The notes under the pieces are model-generated. The model was not told where the DNA came from. It did no database searches and saw only the letters and a program-made list of their open reading frames with translations. Position numbers and translations under genes: made by a program. Shown in pieces: positions 27,012-35,803 of a stretch of 64,000 nt of DNA. The first letter of the stretch is position 1. Each line of letters starts with the position of its first letter. This stretch comes from DASRFA01 sp035651755 (lineage in GTDB: Bacteria > Desulfobacterota > Binatia > UBA12015). The stretch is from assembly GCA_035651755.1 (NCBI GenBank), contig DASRFA010000056.1:248001-312000 (forward strand). Direction: 5' to 3'.

Positions 27012-27030
27012 GTTCACAATGATTGTGAAC
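27012..27030. promoter_or_regulatory. 19-bp palindrome between divergent beta-propeller and regulator genes
   Basis: GTTCACAA-TGA-TTGTGAAC is a perfect inverted repeat with 8-bp arms, notable for its A/T content in this genome. It lies 50 bases from the regulator start (27081) and 69 from the beta-propeller start (26943). It is a likely operator for the neighbouring HTH protein. Confidence 0.6.
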
Positions 27031-27080
27031 ACAAGGCCCGCGTGCGACGGGCCTCCCTCGGGCGCCGTTTCCGAGGCGCG

Positions 27081-27905
27081 ATGAGCGACCCCGGACGGCT
27101 CCGCTCGATCGGGGACGTGTTCTACGAGACGCGCGTCCTGCGCGGCCGGCGGTGGTCGCTGCGCCGCTTCGCGGAGGAGGCTCTCGACGGGCGGATCGAG
27201 CCCGTCATGTTGAGCTACATCGAGAAGGGCGAGCGGTTCCCGAGCGAGGACCTCGTGCGGCACCTTGCCGCCTTCCGGCGCGAGGACCCCCGGTCGCTCC
27301 TCGCGGTCCTGTGGCGCGACCGCATCCTGCACGCGATCGGGCGCGAGCTCGACCGCGCCTTCCAGGCCGAGCCCGGCGTCGCGCCGGCCGAGGACGGCGG
27401 CCCGGTCGAGGACGGCGCCCTCGCGGTTCGGCTCAGCCGCGCGATGGCGGCGCTCCCGGACGATCGCGGCTGGATCTCGCATGCGCGCTGGCGGCGCGAG
27501 CTGCGGCGCGACGGCAAGCGCCGCCGCCGCTCGCCGGCCGAGGAGGCCGCGCTCGACGATCGCGTCGAGGAGACGCTCCGGCGCCACGACCTGATCGAGG
27601 TGAAGGGCGACCGCGTCCGGCGAAAGGCGCGCCATCTCCAGGCCGAGGGCGCGAGCGAGCGTCGCGCGGTCGCGCGCCAGTTCGCGGGGCTCTTCGCCAA
27701 GGGGCTGATCGATCGCGTCGCGCTCCCCGACGCCGACACCGGGACGTATCTCCGGAACCACTACATGAACGTCGAGCGCGCGCGGATCCCGGAGTTCCAC
27801 GCCGCGCTCGACGCTGCGCTGCGCGAGCTCACGGAGCGCTTCGCCCGGACGGCGTCGCGCGATACCGAGTTCATGAACGTCCTCACGACCGCGACGCCGG
27901 GATGA
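27081..27905 (+). CDS. TIGR02147-like helix-turn-helix regulator
   Basis: The 274-residue protein has an N-terminal XRE-like helix-turn-helix: SIGDVFYETRVLRGRRWSLRRF and MLSYIEKGERFPSEDLVRHL. After an Arg-rich linker (WRRELRRDGKRRRRSPAEE) comes a second winged-helix-like part (LRRHDLIEVKGDRVRRKARHL). The C-terminus (NVERARIPEFHAALDAALRE) resembles the DUF4423 end of the TIGR02147 family known from Fibrobacter and Bdellovibrio, though I am not certain of membership. ATG 27081 is the start. The following lipoprotein gene overlaps its stop (ATGA), so the two are coupled. It probably controls itself and the divergent beta-propeller gene through the palindrome. Confidence 0.7.
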   Translation: MSDPGRLRSIGDVFYETRVLRGRRWSLRRFAEEALDGRIEPVMLSYIEKGERFPSEDLVRHLAAFRREDPRSLLAVLWRDRILHAIGRELDRAFQAEPGVAPAEDGGPVEDGALAVRLSRAMAALPDDRGWISHARWRRELRRDGKRRRRSPAEEAALDDRVEETLRRHDLIEVKGDRVRRKARHLQAEGASERRAVARQFAGLFAKGLIDRVALPDADTGTYLRNHYMNVERARIPEFHAALDAALRELTERFARTASRDTEFMNVLTTATPG

Positions 27906-28519
27906 GGAGCGCGAGGTCCGAGATGATGGCTCTCCAACGTGTGCGCGCGCTCGCTTTCGCGGCCGGCCTCGCGCTCGCGTCGCTCGGCGCCGCGGCGTGC
28001 GGCGGAAGCGGATCGACGGGGCTGATCTCGCCCGAGGGCGCGGTCCTCGAAGAGGTCCGCCGCGACGGCACGTGCGTCCGCTCCGGCGCGACCCTCTACT
28101 GCGCGACCGATTCCGGCAACGCGACCACGCCGGGCGGCATGCACGCCGACGTCGGCGACGTCGCGCCAGCGCCAGGCTGTCCGGAGCCGGGCGATGGGTC
28201 GTGCGGCCTCGGCGGAACGGTCACGTTCGCGGTGAGCGGCTTCGGCGAGGGCGCGGCCTGCGCCTCCGCGGCACGCCCGGCGGGCGAAGGCGGCGCATGG
28301 CAGGTCGGCGCGCCGGTCGACGTCGGCGGCGTCGCGAGCCCGCTCGCGTTTCCGCTCGCGGACGCACTCGCGCCGGGAGAGCTCGAGATCGCGCTGCTGT
28401 GCTTCGCCGCCCCGCCCGACGAGCTGCCGACCGAGCTTCGGCTCCTCGCGGACGCGGCGCCGGACGTCGTCTTCGTGCCTCGGAGCGATTCGACCCTGCC
28501 GACGGCGCCGCGCTCGTGA
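27902..28519 (+). CDS. small lipoprotein, function unknown
   Basis: The product is 205 residues if ATG 27902 is used, which overlaps the regulator stop as ATGA; ATG 27923 or 27926 would still give a full signal. The signal ends in a lipobox-like LGAAACGG. The mature part has paired Cys (GTCVRSGATLYCATDS and GCPEPGDGSCGLGG) and a beta-rich pattern (GTVTFAVSGFGEGAACAS). No family is recognised. Coupling to the HTH gene suggests they act together at the envelope, with the lipoprotein perhaps a target or partner. Confidence 0.7.
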   Translation: MRSARSEMMALQRVRALAFAAGLALASLGAAACGGSGSTGLISPEGAVLEEVRRDGTCVRSGATLYCATDSGNATTPGGMHADVGDVAPAPGCPEPGDGSCGLGGTVTFAVSGFGEGAACASAARPAGEGGAWQVGAPVDVGGVASPLAFPLADALAPGELEIALLCFAAPPDELPTELRLLADAAPDVVFVPRSDSTLPTAPRS

Positions 28520-28785
28520 CGCGGGCGCTCCCCGTGCTCGCCGCTGCGCGGCGTTCGCCGCGTGCGGCGAGTGGTCGAGCTCGCGCGACGGCGGTCGCGA
28601 TCTCCGATTTCCAGCCGTACTGCGGCGACGAGGAGGACATCACCTGACCGACGTCGCGGGCGGCGCGGACCGGCGCCGACGCGCCGCTCGTCTTGTCGCC
28701 ACCGCTTCCGGATCGATATACGACCGTCGGGCGGAGGTCCGCAGCGCCCGCTCGCCCGTCCCATCCCTTCACTCCGGAGGCTTCG

Positions 28786-30435
28786 ATGTCGTTCAATCTC
28801 GGCGTCATCCACGACGCGATCGCCGATCGCATCCCCGACCGCGAGATGATCACGTTCCGCGATCGCCGGCTCACGTGGCGCGACGTTCAGAGCCGCACGC
28901 GCCGGCTCGCGCACCTCCTGCGCGACGCCGGCCTCGGGTGCCGGCGCGAGCGCGCGGAGCTCGCGCCGTGGGAGTCCGGCCAGGACCACCTCGCGCTCTA
29001 CCTCTACAACGGCAACGAGTACATCGAGGGCATGCTCGGCGCGTTCAAGGCGCGCGTCGCGCCGTTCAACGTCAACTACAGGTACGTCGCCGAGGAGCTT
29101 CTTTACGTGCTGAAGGACGCGCGCACGCGCGCGATCCTGTACCACGCGAGCTTCGCGCCGCTCCTGCGCGAGGTCCTCCCCAAGCTGCCGGCGATGGCGC
29201 TCCTCCTCCAGGTCGACGACGGGAGCGGCGAGCCGCTCCTCCCGGGCGCCGTCGACTACGAGAGCGCGCTCGCCGGCGCGAGCGACGCGCCGCTCGACCT
29301 GCCTTGCACGCCCGACGACCTCTACATCCTCTACACCGGCGGCACGACCGGCATGCCGAAGGGCGTCCTCTGGCGCCAGGAGGACATCTTCTTCGGCGCG
29401 ATGGGCGGACGGATCCTGGGCGGTGCCGCGGTCGGAAGCATCGACGAGGTGGCGGAGCGATCGCTCGGCGGCGAGGCGTTCCGCATGCTGCCCGCGCCGC
29501 CGTTCATGCACGGCGCCGCGCACTGGGCGTCGTTCATCACGTTTCACCAGGGCGGGACGGTGTGCATCCCCGAAAACCCGCGCTCGCTCGACCCGGACGA
29601 CATCTGGCGGACCGTGGAGCGCGAGCGCATCTTCACGCTCTCGATCGTCGGCGACGCCTTCGCGCGCCCGCTCCTCGATCAGCTCCGGACGAAGACGTAC
29701 GACGTGTCGACGCTCAAGATCCTCGGCTCGGGCGGGGCGATCCTCTCCGCGCCGTACAAGGAGGCGTTCCTCGCCGCGATCCCGGGGCTGGTCATCTTCG
29801 ACGGCTTCGGGTCGTCGGAGACCGGCGCGCAGGGATCGGCCGTCAGCATGGCGGGCGTCGACTCCAAGCAGGGCGCCTTCAAGATGGACGAGCAGACGGT
29901 CCTCCTCGACGAGGGGATGTCGCGGAAGCTCGCGAGCGGGGACGCGGGCGCGCTCGGCTGGGTCGCACGCATGGGGTACGTGCCGCTCGGCTACCTCGGC
30001 GACGAGGCGAAGACGCGGCGGACGTATCCCGTGATCGACGGCGTCCGCTATGCGGTGCCGGGCGACCGTGCGCAGCTCTCCCCGGAGGGGGAGGTCATCG
30101 TGTTCGGGCGCGACTCGGTCTGCATCAACTCGGGCGGCGAGAAGATCTTCGCGGAGGAGGTCGAGCAGGCGCTGAAGCACCACGACGCGGTCTACGATAC
30201 GGTCGTCACCGGCACGCCGAGCGAGCGCTGGGGCGAGCAGGTGACCGCGCTCGTCGTCCTGCGGGCCGGCGACAAGCCGTCCGAGGACGTGCTCCGCGAC
30301 ACGGCCGCGCGCCACATCGCGCGCTACAAGCTCCCGAAGGCGTTCATCTTCGTCGACGCGATCGTGCGCGCGCCGAGCGGCAAGCCCGACTACCGCTGGG
30401 CCAAGGAGACCGCGCGGAAGGCGCTCGGGGTGTGA
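28786..30435 (+). CDS. acyl-CoA synthetase (AMP-binding), copy A
   Basis: The 549-residue enzyme has LYILYTGGTTGMPKGVLW as P-loop, FGSSETGAQGS as A5, and SGGEKIFAEEVEQALKHH at the hinge; the C-terminal lysine lies in RAPSGKPDYRWAK. It is a clear paralogue of the enzyme at 43313-44950: both share GQDHLALYLYNGNEYIEGML, then AFKARVAPFNVNYRYVAEEL, and PPFMHGAAHWASF. The TGG variant of the P-loop and the NVNYRYV motif mark the bile-acid/fatty-acid ligase-like subgroup often seen in steroid degraders. ATG 28786 has GGAGG six bases upstream. A GC hairpin follows the gene. Confidence 0.93.
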   Translation: MSFNLGVIHDAIADRIPDREMITFRDRRLTWRDVQSRTRRLAHLLRDAGLGCRRERAELAPWESGQDHLALYLYNGNEYIEGMLGAFKARVAPFNVNYRYVAEELLYVLKDARTRAILYHASFAPLLREVLPKLPAMALLLQVDDGSGEPLLPGAVDYESALAGASDAPLDLPCTPDDLYILYTGGTTGMPKGVLWRQEDIFFGAMGGRILGGAAVGSIDEVAERSLGGEAFRMLPAPPFMHGAAHWASFITFHQGGTVCIPENPRSLDPDDIWRTVERERIFTLSIVGDAFARPLLDQLRTKTYDVSTLKILGSGGAILSAPYKEAFLAAIPGLVIFDGFGSSETGAQGSAVSMAGVDSKQGAFKMDEQTVLLDEGMSRKLASGDAGALGWVARMGYVPLGYLGDEAKTRRTYPVIDGVRYAVPGDRAQLSPEGEVIVFGRDSVCINSGGEKIFAEEVEQALKHHDAVYDTVVTGTPSERWGEQVTALVVLRAGDKPSEDVLRDTAARHIARYKLPKAFIFVDAIVRAPSGKPDYRWAKETARKALGV

Positions 30436-30468
30436 GCGCTCCGGCGCGCTGAATCCGCGGGGCAGTTC

Positions 30469-30482
30469 CCCCCGCGCGGGGG
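30469..30482 (+). terminator. GC hairpin after acyl-CoA synthetase copy A
   Basis: CCCCC-GCGC-GGGGG follows the stop codon by 33 bases and is followed by CTTTG. The stem is short and the T-run poor, so it is a weak terminator candidate. It separates the synthetase from the sigma-54 region downstream. Confidence 0.35.
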
Positions 30483-30536
30483 CTTTGACCCGTGCCGAGC
30501 GGCCCCGGAGCCGCCGTCTCCGGCGCGAGCGGGCAC

Positions 30537-30570
30537 GCGCCGGACGATCGACGATCGGCCGATCCGGCGC
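30537..30570. promoter_or_regulatory. inverted repeat upstream of the sigma-54 promoter, possible enhancer site
   Basis: GCGCCGGA and TCCGGCGC form perfect 8-bp arms enclosing an 18-base centre that contains GATCGGCCGATC, itself a palindrome. It lies about 77 bases upstream of the -24 element at 30647, the distance typical for NtrC-type activator sites. That it is bound by the regulator at 31792 is inference. Confidence 0.4.
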
Positions 30571-30646
30571 ATTTCTCCGCTGAATCCCGGGGTTTTTCGC
30601 GATCCCGCGGCCGAGGCGCGCCGCCGTGTCCGCCGGGCACCGCCCG

Positions 30647-30661
30647 TGGCACGGCCGTTGC
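30647..30661 (+). promoter_or_regulatory. sigma-54 (-24/-12) promoter
   Basis: TGGCACGGCCGTTGC matches the sigma-54 consensus TGGCACG-N4-TTGC at every fixed base. It lies 63 bases before the ATG of the secreted repeat protein at 30725 and one gene upstream of a sigma-54-dependent activator gene. The same 15-mer, with one change, precedes the gene ending at 48172. Confidence 0.75.
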
Positions 30662-30724
30662 GCTTGGGGCAGGTCGCTGCGCCGCGAGCAAGTCAGCGGG
30701 CGCAGGAAACCGGAGGAAGAAAAG

Positions 30725-31687
30725 ATGGATCGAAGGCAGAACGGAGCAGCGAGGTGGGCGATCGCGGGTGCCGTCGCTCTGGCGGCCGTCGCGGGGGCGT
30801 CGACGGCTCGTGCGGCCAGTGTCAAGTCAAAGACGGATCTCGCGCCGACGGCGGCCGACGCCGACGCGCGTGGCAAGGTCCAGTTCGTGCTGAAGAACGC
30901 AGACGACGGGAAGCTGGTGGTCCGCGTCGGGCGGCTCGCGCCCGACGCGAGCTTCGACCTCCTCGCGGACGGCGTGAAGGTGGGCACGATCGAGACGACG
31001 GGAGGCGGCGGAGGCCGCATCCGCCTCCGCAGCGCGCCGCGCGGCAACGACGAGCTGCTCGGCTTCGATCCGCGCGGCGCGGTCCTGACCGTGCGCGACG
31101 CGAACGGCGACGACGTGCTCGCCGGCACGGTCTCCGACGACACGATCGAGGACGGCAAGATCGCGTGCTGCATCCCCGACGACAGTGGCGCCGAGTGCGA
31201 GGACCGCACCGAGGCGGACTGCGCAGCGCAGGGCGGCACCGTCACGACCTCGAACACCTGCTTGCCGAACCCCTGCACGGACGTGCCGGTGCCCGGCATG
31301 GACGTCGTCTGCTGCATCCCCGACGACGGCGGCGCCGAGTGCGAGGATCGCACCGAGGCGGACTGCGCGGCGCAGGGCGGCACGGTCGTCGATGCGACCT
31401 CCTGCGATCCGAATCCGTGTGCGGCCACGCCGCCCGCCGAGGATGAGATCGCGTGCTGCGTTCCGCACGGCGGCGAGCCGGCGGAGTGCGAGACCACGTC
31501 GCCCGACGCCTGCACGGCCCTCGGCGGGACCGCGACCGCGGCCACGAGCTGCACCCCGGACCCGTGCGCCGAGAACCCGGGCCCGACCCCGACGCCGACC
31601 GTCACGCCGAATCCGGACGACACCCCGACCCCGGGAGCTACGCCCGACGACCACGGCGGCCCGGGCGGCGGCGGCAACGACGGCTGA
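30725..31687 (+). CDS. secreted protein with three 48-residue Cys-rich repeats
   Basis: The 320-residue product has a signal peptide ending near STARAAS, a ~110-residue beta-rich domain (KVQFVLKNADDGKLVVRVG and later RGAVLTVRDANGDDVLAG), then three repeats of exactly 144 bp starting at 31166, 31310 and 31454. Each begins with Cys-Cys (CCIPDDSGAECEDRTEADC) and ends with NPC or DPC. The first two are nearly identical in DNA, so recently duplicated. The C-terminus is Pro/Thr/Gly-rich. ATG 30725 has GGAGG eight bases before it. A consensus sigma-54 promoter lies upstream. It is probably an exported surface or adhesive protein. Confidence 0.85.
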   Translation: MDRRQNGAARWAIAGAVALAAVAGASTARAASVKSKTDLAPTAADADARGKVQFVLKNADDGKLVVRVGRLAPDASFDLLADGVKVGTIETTGGGGGRIRLRSAPRGNDELLGFDPRGAVLTVRDANGDDVLAGTVSDDTIEDGKIACCIPDDSGAECEDRTEADCAAQGGTVTTSNTCLPNPCTDVPVPGMDVVCCIPDDGGAECEDRTEADCAAQGGTVVDATSCDPNPCAATPPAEDEIACCVPHGGEPAECETTSPDACTALGGTATAATSCTPDPCAENPGPTPTPTVTPNPDDTPTPGATPDDHGGPGGGGNDG

Positions 31688-31791
31688 ACGACCAAGCAAC
31701 CAGCGCGCGATGCCCGGCCCGAACGGCCGGGCATCGCCGCATCCCGAAGAAACGATTTTGACCTTTCGGTCGACCAACCCTTAGGCTCACC

Positions 31792-33204
<1,413 letters not shown>

Positions 33205-33331
33205 GCCTGTCGCCGGGCGGCCTGGGGCACATCCCCCACGGTGACCGCGGCTGCGGCAAGAGACCCGTTCCCGTCTTTCCGGCGCATGAGAACTTTCCCC
33301 CGTGCGGCGCCCGCGAACGTGATTAGCCTCG

Positions 33332-33346
33332 GGGAACGCGGATTGC
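33332..33346 (+). promoter_or_regulatory. probable sigma-54 promoter
   Basis: GGGAACGCGGATTGC keeps the essential GG and GC at the right spacing and matches nine of eleven fixed consensus bases. It ends 64 bases before the ATG at 33411, nearly the same spacing as for the gene at 30725. Confidence 0.55.
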
Positions 33347-33410
33347 TTCTCGGATCTGCGCGGCGGCTCCGCTCGGGTCGCCGCTCGACGATCGGATCGC
33401 GAGATTTCCA

Positions 33411-33944
33411 ATGAAGAAGGTCAATCGAAACCGATACGCGCGGCCGGGCGGCGGGCGCCGCATCGCCGCGGCGGTGCTCGCGATCGCGCTCGCCGTCGTC
33501 GGCGCCACGGCGCGCGCTCGGGCGGCCGGCACGTCGCCCGTGCTCCTGCTCACGGCCGGCGACGCGTTTTCGGACGACGCGGGCGCACGCCTCGTGACGG
33601 CGTCCGGAGCGTTCAACTTCGACGACCTCGTGCAGTTCTCGTTTCCCGCCGTCGGCCTGCTGGTCGTCCAGGGCGCGCGCTTCGCACGCTACGAGGTGAG
33701 CGGCGAGGTCGTCGAGGGGAGCTCGCCGCTCGTCGCCGACGGCATCACGCCGGCCGAGCTTCCGACGCTGCTCGGGATCGGGTCCGCCGCGGCGAGCCCC
33801 GTTCGCCTCGTGCACGCCGATCGCGGCGAGGTGTCGGTCGTGCTGCCGGCCGACTTCTCGGCCGGTGCCGCGTCGATCGTCCTCTACGCGCATCACGAGA
33901 CGGAGTATTTCGTGAGCAACGCGATCCCCGTGGTGCTGCCGTGA
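33411..33944 (+). CDS. secreted protein, function unknown
   Basis: The 177-residue product has a basic N-terminus and signal peptide (VLAIALAVVGATARARA). The mature part is beta-rich without Cys (SPVLLLTAGDAFSDDAGARL, VSVVLPADFSAGAASIVLYA). No family is recognised. Its stop overlaps the start of the next secreted protein gene as GTGA, so the two are translated together. A probable sigma-54 promoter lies 64 bases upstream of the ATG. Confidence 0.75.
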   Translation: MKKVNRNRYARPGGGRRIAAAVLAIALAVVGATARARAAGTSPVLLLTAGDAFSDDAGARLVTASGAFNFDDLVQFSFPAVGLLVVQGARFARYEVSGEVVEGSSPLVADGITPAELPTLLGIGSAAASPVRLVHADRGEVSVVLPADFSAGAASIVLYAHHETEYFVSNAIPVVLP

Positions 33945-35803
33945 CGCACCTTCGGTCCGGACGATTCGCCGCCTTCGCGTGTTCGCTCGTCGCGAGCGCG
34001 CTCGCCGCGCTCGCGCTCGTCACTCCCGCGCACGCGATCCCCGCCGTCTACGCAGGCGATCCGACCGACGCCGCCGGACGACCGCGCATCATCCTCCCGG
34101 GCGTTCCGCTCATCGACTGGGGTCCGGACGCGCGCTTCGGAACGAGCGACGACGTCGTCGATACGTCGATCGTCGGCGACGTCGACCTGGTCGTGCGAAC
34201 CGGTGGGACCTTCGTGCCCGGCTCGGGCGTGATCCCGGCACCCGCGGCGAGCGTCGCGGGCGCGCCGCAGGTCGTCGCCGGCGGCCTCCAGTTTCCGTCC
34301 TCGGGCGGCGAGGTCCCGTACGACCTGATCGTGTCCGACGGCGCGCCGTCGCCCGCGGCAGGACACGCGCTCCCGGATCCCGATCTCGACGGCCGCGGCG
34401 CTCTGGTCGTCGCGTTCGCCGACCTCGACGGCGACGGCTTCGTCGGCCCGACCGACGACGACGCCGCCGGAGCCGCGGACGACGCGGTCGAGGCGCAGGA
34501 AGCCGCGATGCTCGTCGGGCGGCGCCTCGCGGTCCTCCAGTCGGGCGCCGCGAGCGGAGGGCTCGGCGTGTCCCTCGGGCTCCCGGCCAGCGCGGGCGGG
34601 CTCGGCCTCGTGATCGCGGGCGGCGCCGTCACCGGGGCCGTTCCTCCGCTCTACGACGACGACGGCTGGATCTCGACCCTCTTCCCCGTGCTCTGGCCGC
34701 TCGACCCCGGTCACATCATCGGCGGCGGGAACCCGCGACCCGCGGATCCGTTCGGGCTCGTCGACATCGAGGTCGACTACGAGCGGGTCTTCCGCCCGGC
34801 GCCGCGGAATCCCGTCCTCGGGACGCCCTTCGCGATCCCGCTCGACGGCTCGAGCGTGACGAACGACCTCGTGCGCGCGATCTCCGGACCCGCGGTCGCG
34901 GTCGCATTCGCGCGCGCGCTCGACCCGGCCACGTTCGTTCCCGATCCGAGCCGCAGCGTCCTCCCGCTCGACGAGAGCGACGGCACGCGCCACGTCGTGG
35001 AGCCGGTGCGCTCGCTGTCGCTCGTCGACGACGGTCCGGGCGGCACCGCGTCGCTTCTCGTTTTCCCCGCCGACGTGCTCGGCAACCAGGCCGACCCGCC
35101 GGCCGCCGGCGCCGCGATCGAGCTGCAGGCGAGCGCGAACCTCCGCATCGTCGCTCCCGACGCGGACGGCGACCCGCGACGGGAGACGCTCGCGTTCACC
35201 GAGGCCGGCTTCGCCGAGGTCGTGCTCGACGACGCGGGCGCGACGAACGACGGCGGCGCGCAGGGACAGCTCGTCGCGACGCTCGACGGAGCGGCTGCCG
35301 GCGCGGTCCGCGTGACGCTCACGCCGGGCACCGGCGGCGGCACGACCGGCGGCATCGTCCGCGGCTCGACCGTCGTCAAGCGCGCGCGCATGCCGCGGAA
35401 GGACGCGCTCCGGGTCGAGGCGCATCTCGACGCGAGCCTCGCCGCGCTCGCCGCCGCGAGCCGCGACCTGACGATCGCGCTCGAGGACGCGGCCGGCGCG
35501 CCCTTCTACACGCGTACGCTGCCCGCCGGGTCGCTCGTTCCCAACCGGCGCGCGACGTCGTTCGGCTATCGCGACCCGGCCTCGACCGGCGCGGGTCGGA
35601 TCGCGCAGCTCATGCTGGTGCGCGCGCCGATGGGCGCCGCACGGACCATTCTTCGGTTGCGCGTGACCGGCCTCGACCTCTCCGCGGTGGACCTCGCGAG
35701 CCCGTCGATGGGCGAGCGCATCGCGCTCGGCACGGACGCGTTCCAGGCGACGCTCGCCTGCGTCGCCAACCGGGCGGGCAACATCCTCACCTGCAAACGC
35801 TAG
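33941..35803 (+). CDS. large secreted protein with LTCK-ending C-terminal domain
   Basis: The 620-residue product has a signal peptide ending PAHAIP. It contains Asp-rich, possibly calcium-binding stretches (FADLDGDGFVGPTDDD, SIVGDVDLVV) and a long beta-rich middle. Residues ~475-620 form a distinct domain (DLTIALEDAAGAPFYTRTLP, ATSFGYRDP) ending in ILTCKR. The same domain, with YRD and a final LTCKK, ends the secreted protein at 48172-50421. GTG 33941 overlaps the preceding stop. It overlaps the convergent kinase gene by 4 bases. Role unknown; the shared domain and sigma-54 control suggest a common extracellular function. Confidence 0.78.
   Translation: MTHLRSGRFAAFACSLVASALAALALVTPAHAIPAVYAGDPTDAAGRPRIILPGVPLIDWGPDARFGTSDDVVDTSIVGDVDLVVRTGGTFVPGSGVIPAPAASVAGAPQVVAGGLQFPSSGGEVPYDLIVSDGAPSPAAGHALPDPDLDGRGALVVAFADLDGDGFVGPTDDDAAGAADDAVEAQEAAMLVGRRLAVLQSGAASGGLGVSLGLPASAGGLGLVIAGGAVTGAVPPLYDDDGWISTLFPVLWPLDPGHIIGGGNPRPADPFGLVDIEVDYERVFRPAPRNPVLGTPFAIPLDGSSVTNDLVRAISGPAVAVAFARALDPATFVPDPSRSVLPLDESDGTRHVVEPVRSLSLVDDGPGGTASLLVFPADVLGNQADPPAAGAAIELQASANLRIVAPDADGDPRRETLAFTEAGFAEVVLDDAGATNDGGAQGQLVATLDGAAAGAVRVTLTPGTGGGTTGGIVRGSTVVKRARMPRKDALRVEAHLDASLAALAAASRDLTIALEDAAGAPFYTRTLPAGSLVPNRRATSFGYRDPASTGAGRIAQLMLVRAPMGAARTILRLRVTGLDLSAVDLASPSMGERIALGTDAFQATLACVANRAGNILTCKR

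Noticed and set aside
28520..28647. Possible extra C-terminus ...DFQPYCGDEEDIT after the small lipoprotein
   Set aside because: It is in another frame with no start or ribosome site; too short to support as a gene or frameshift.
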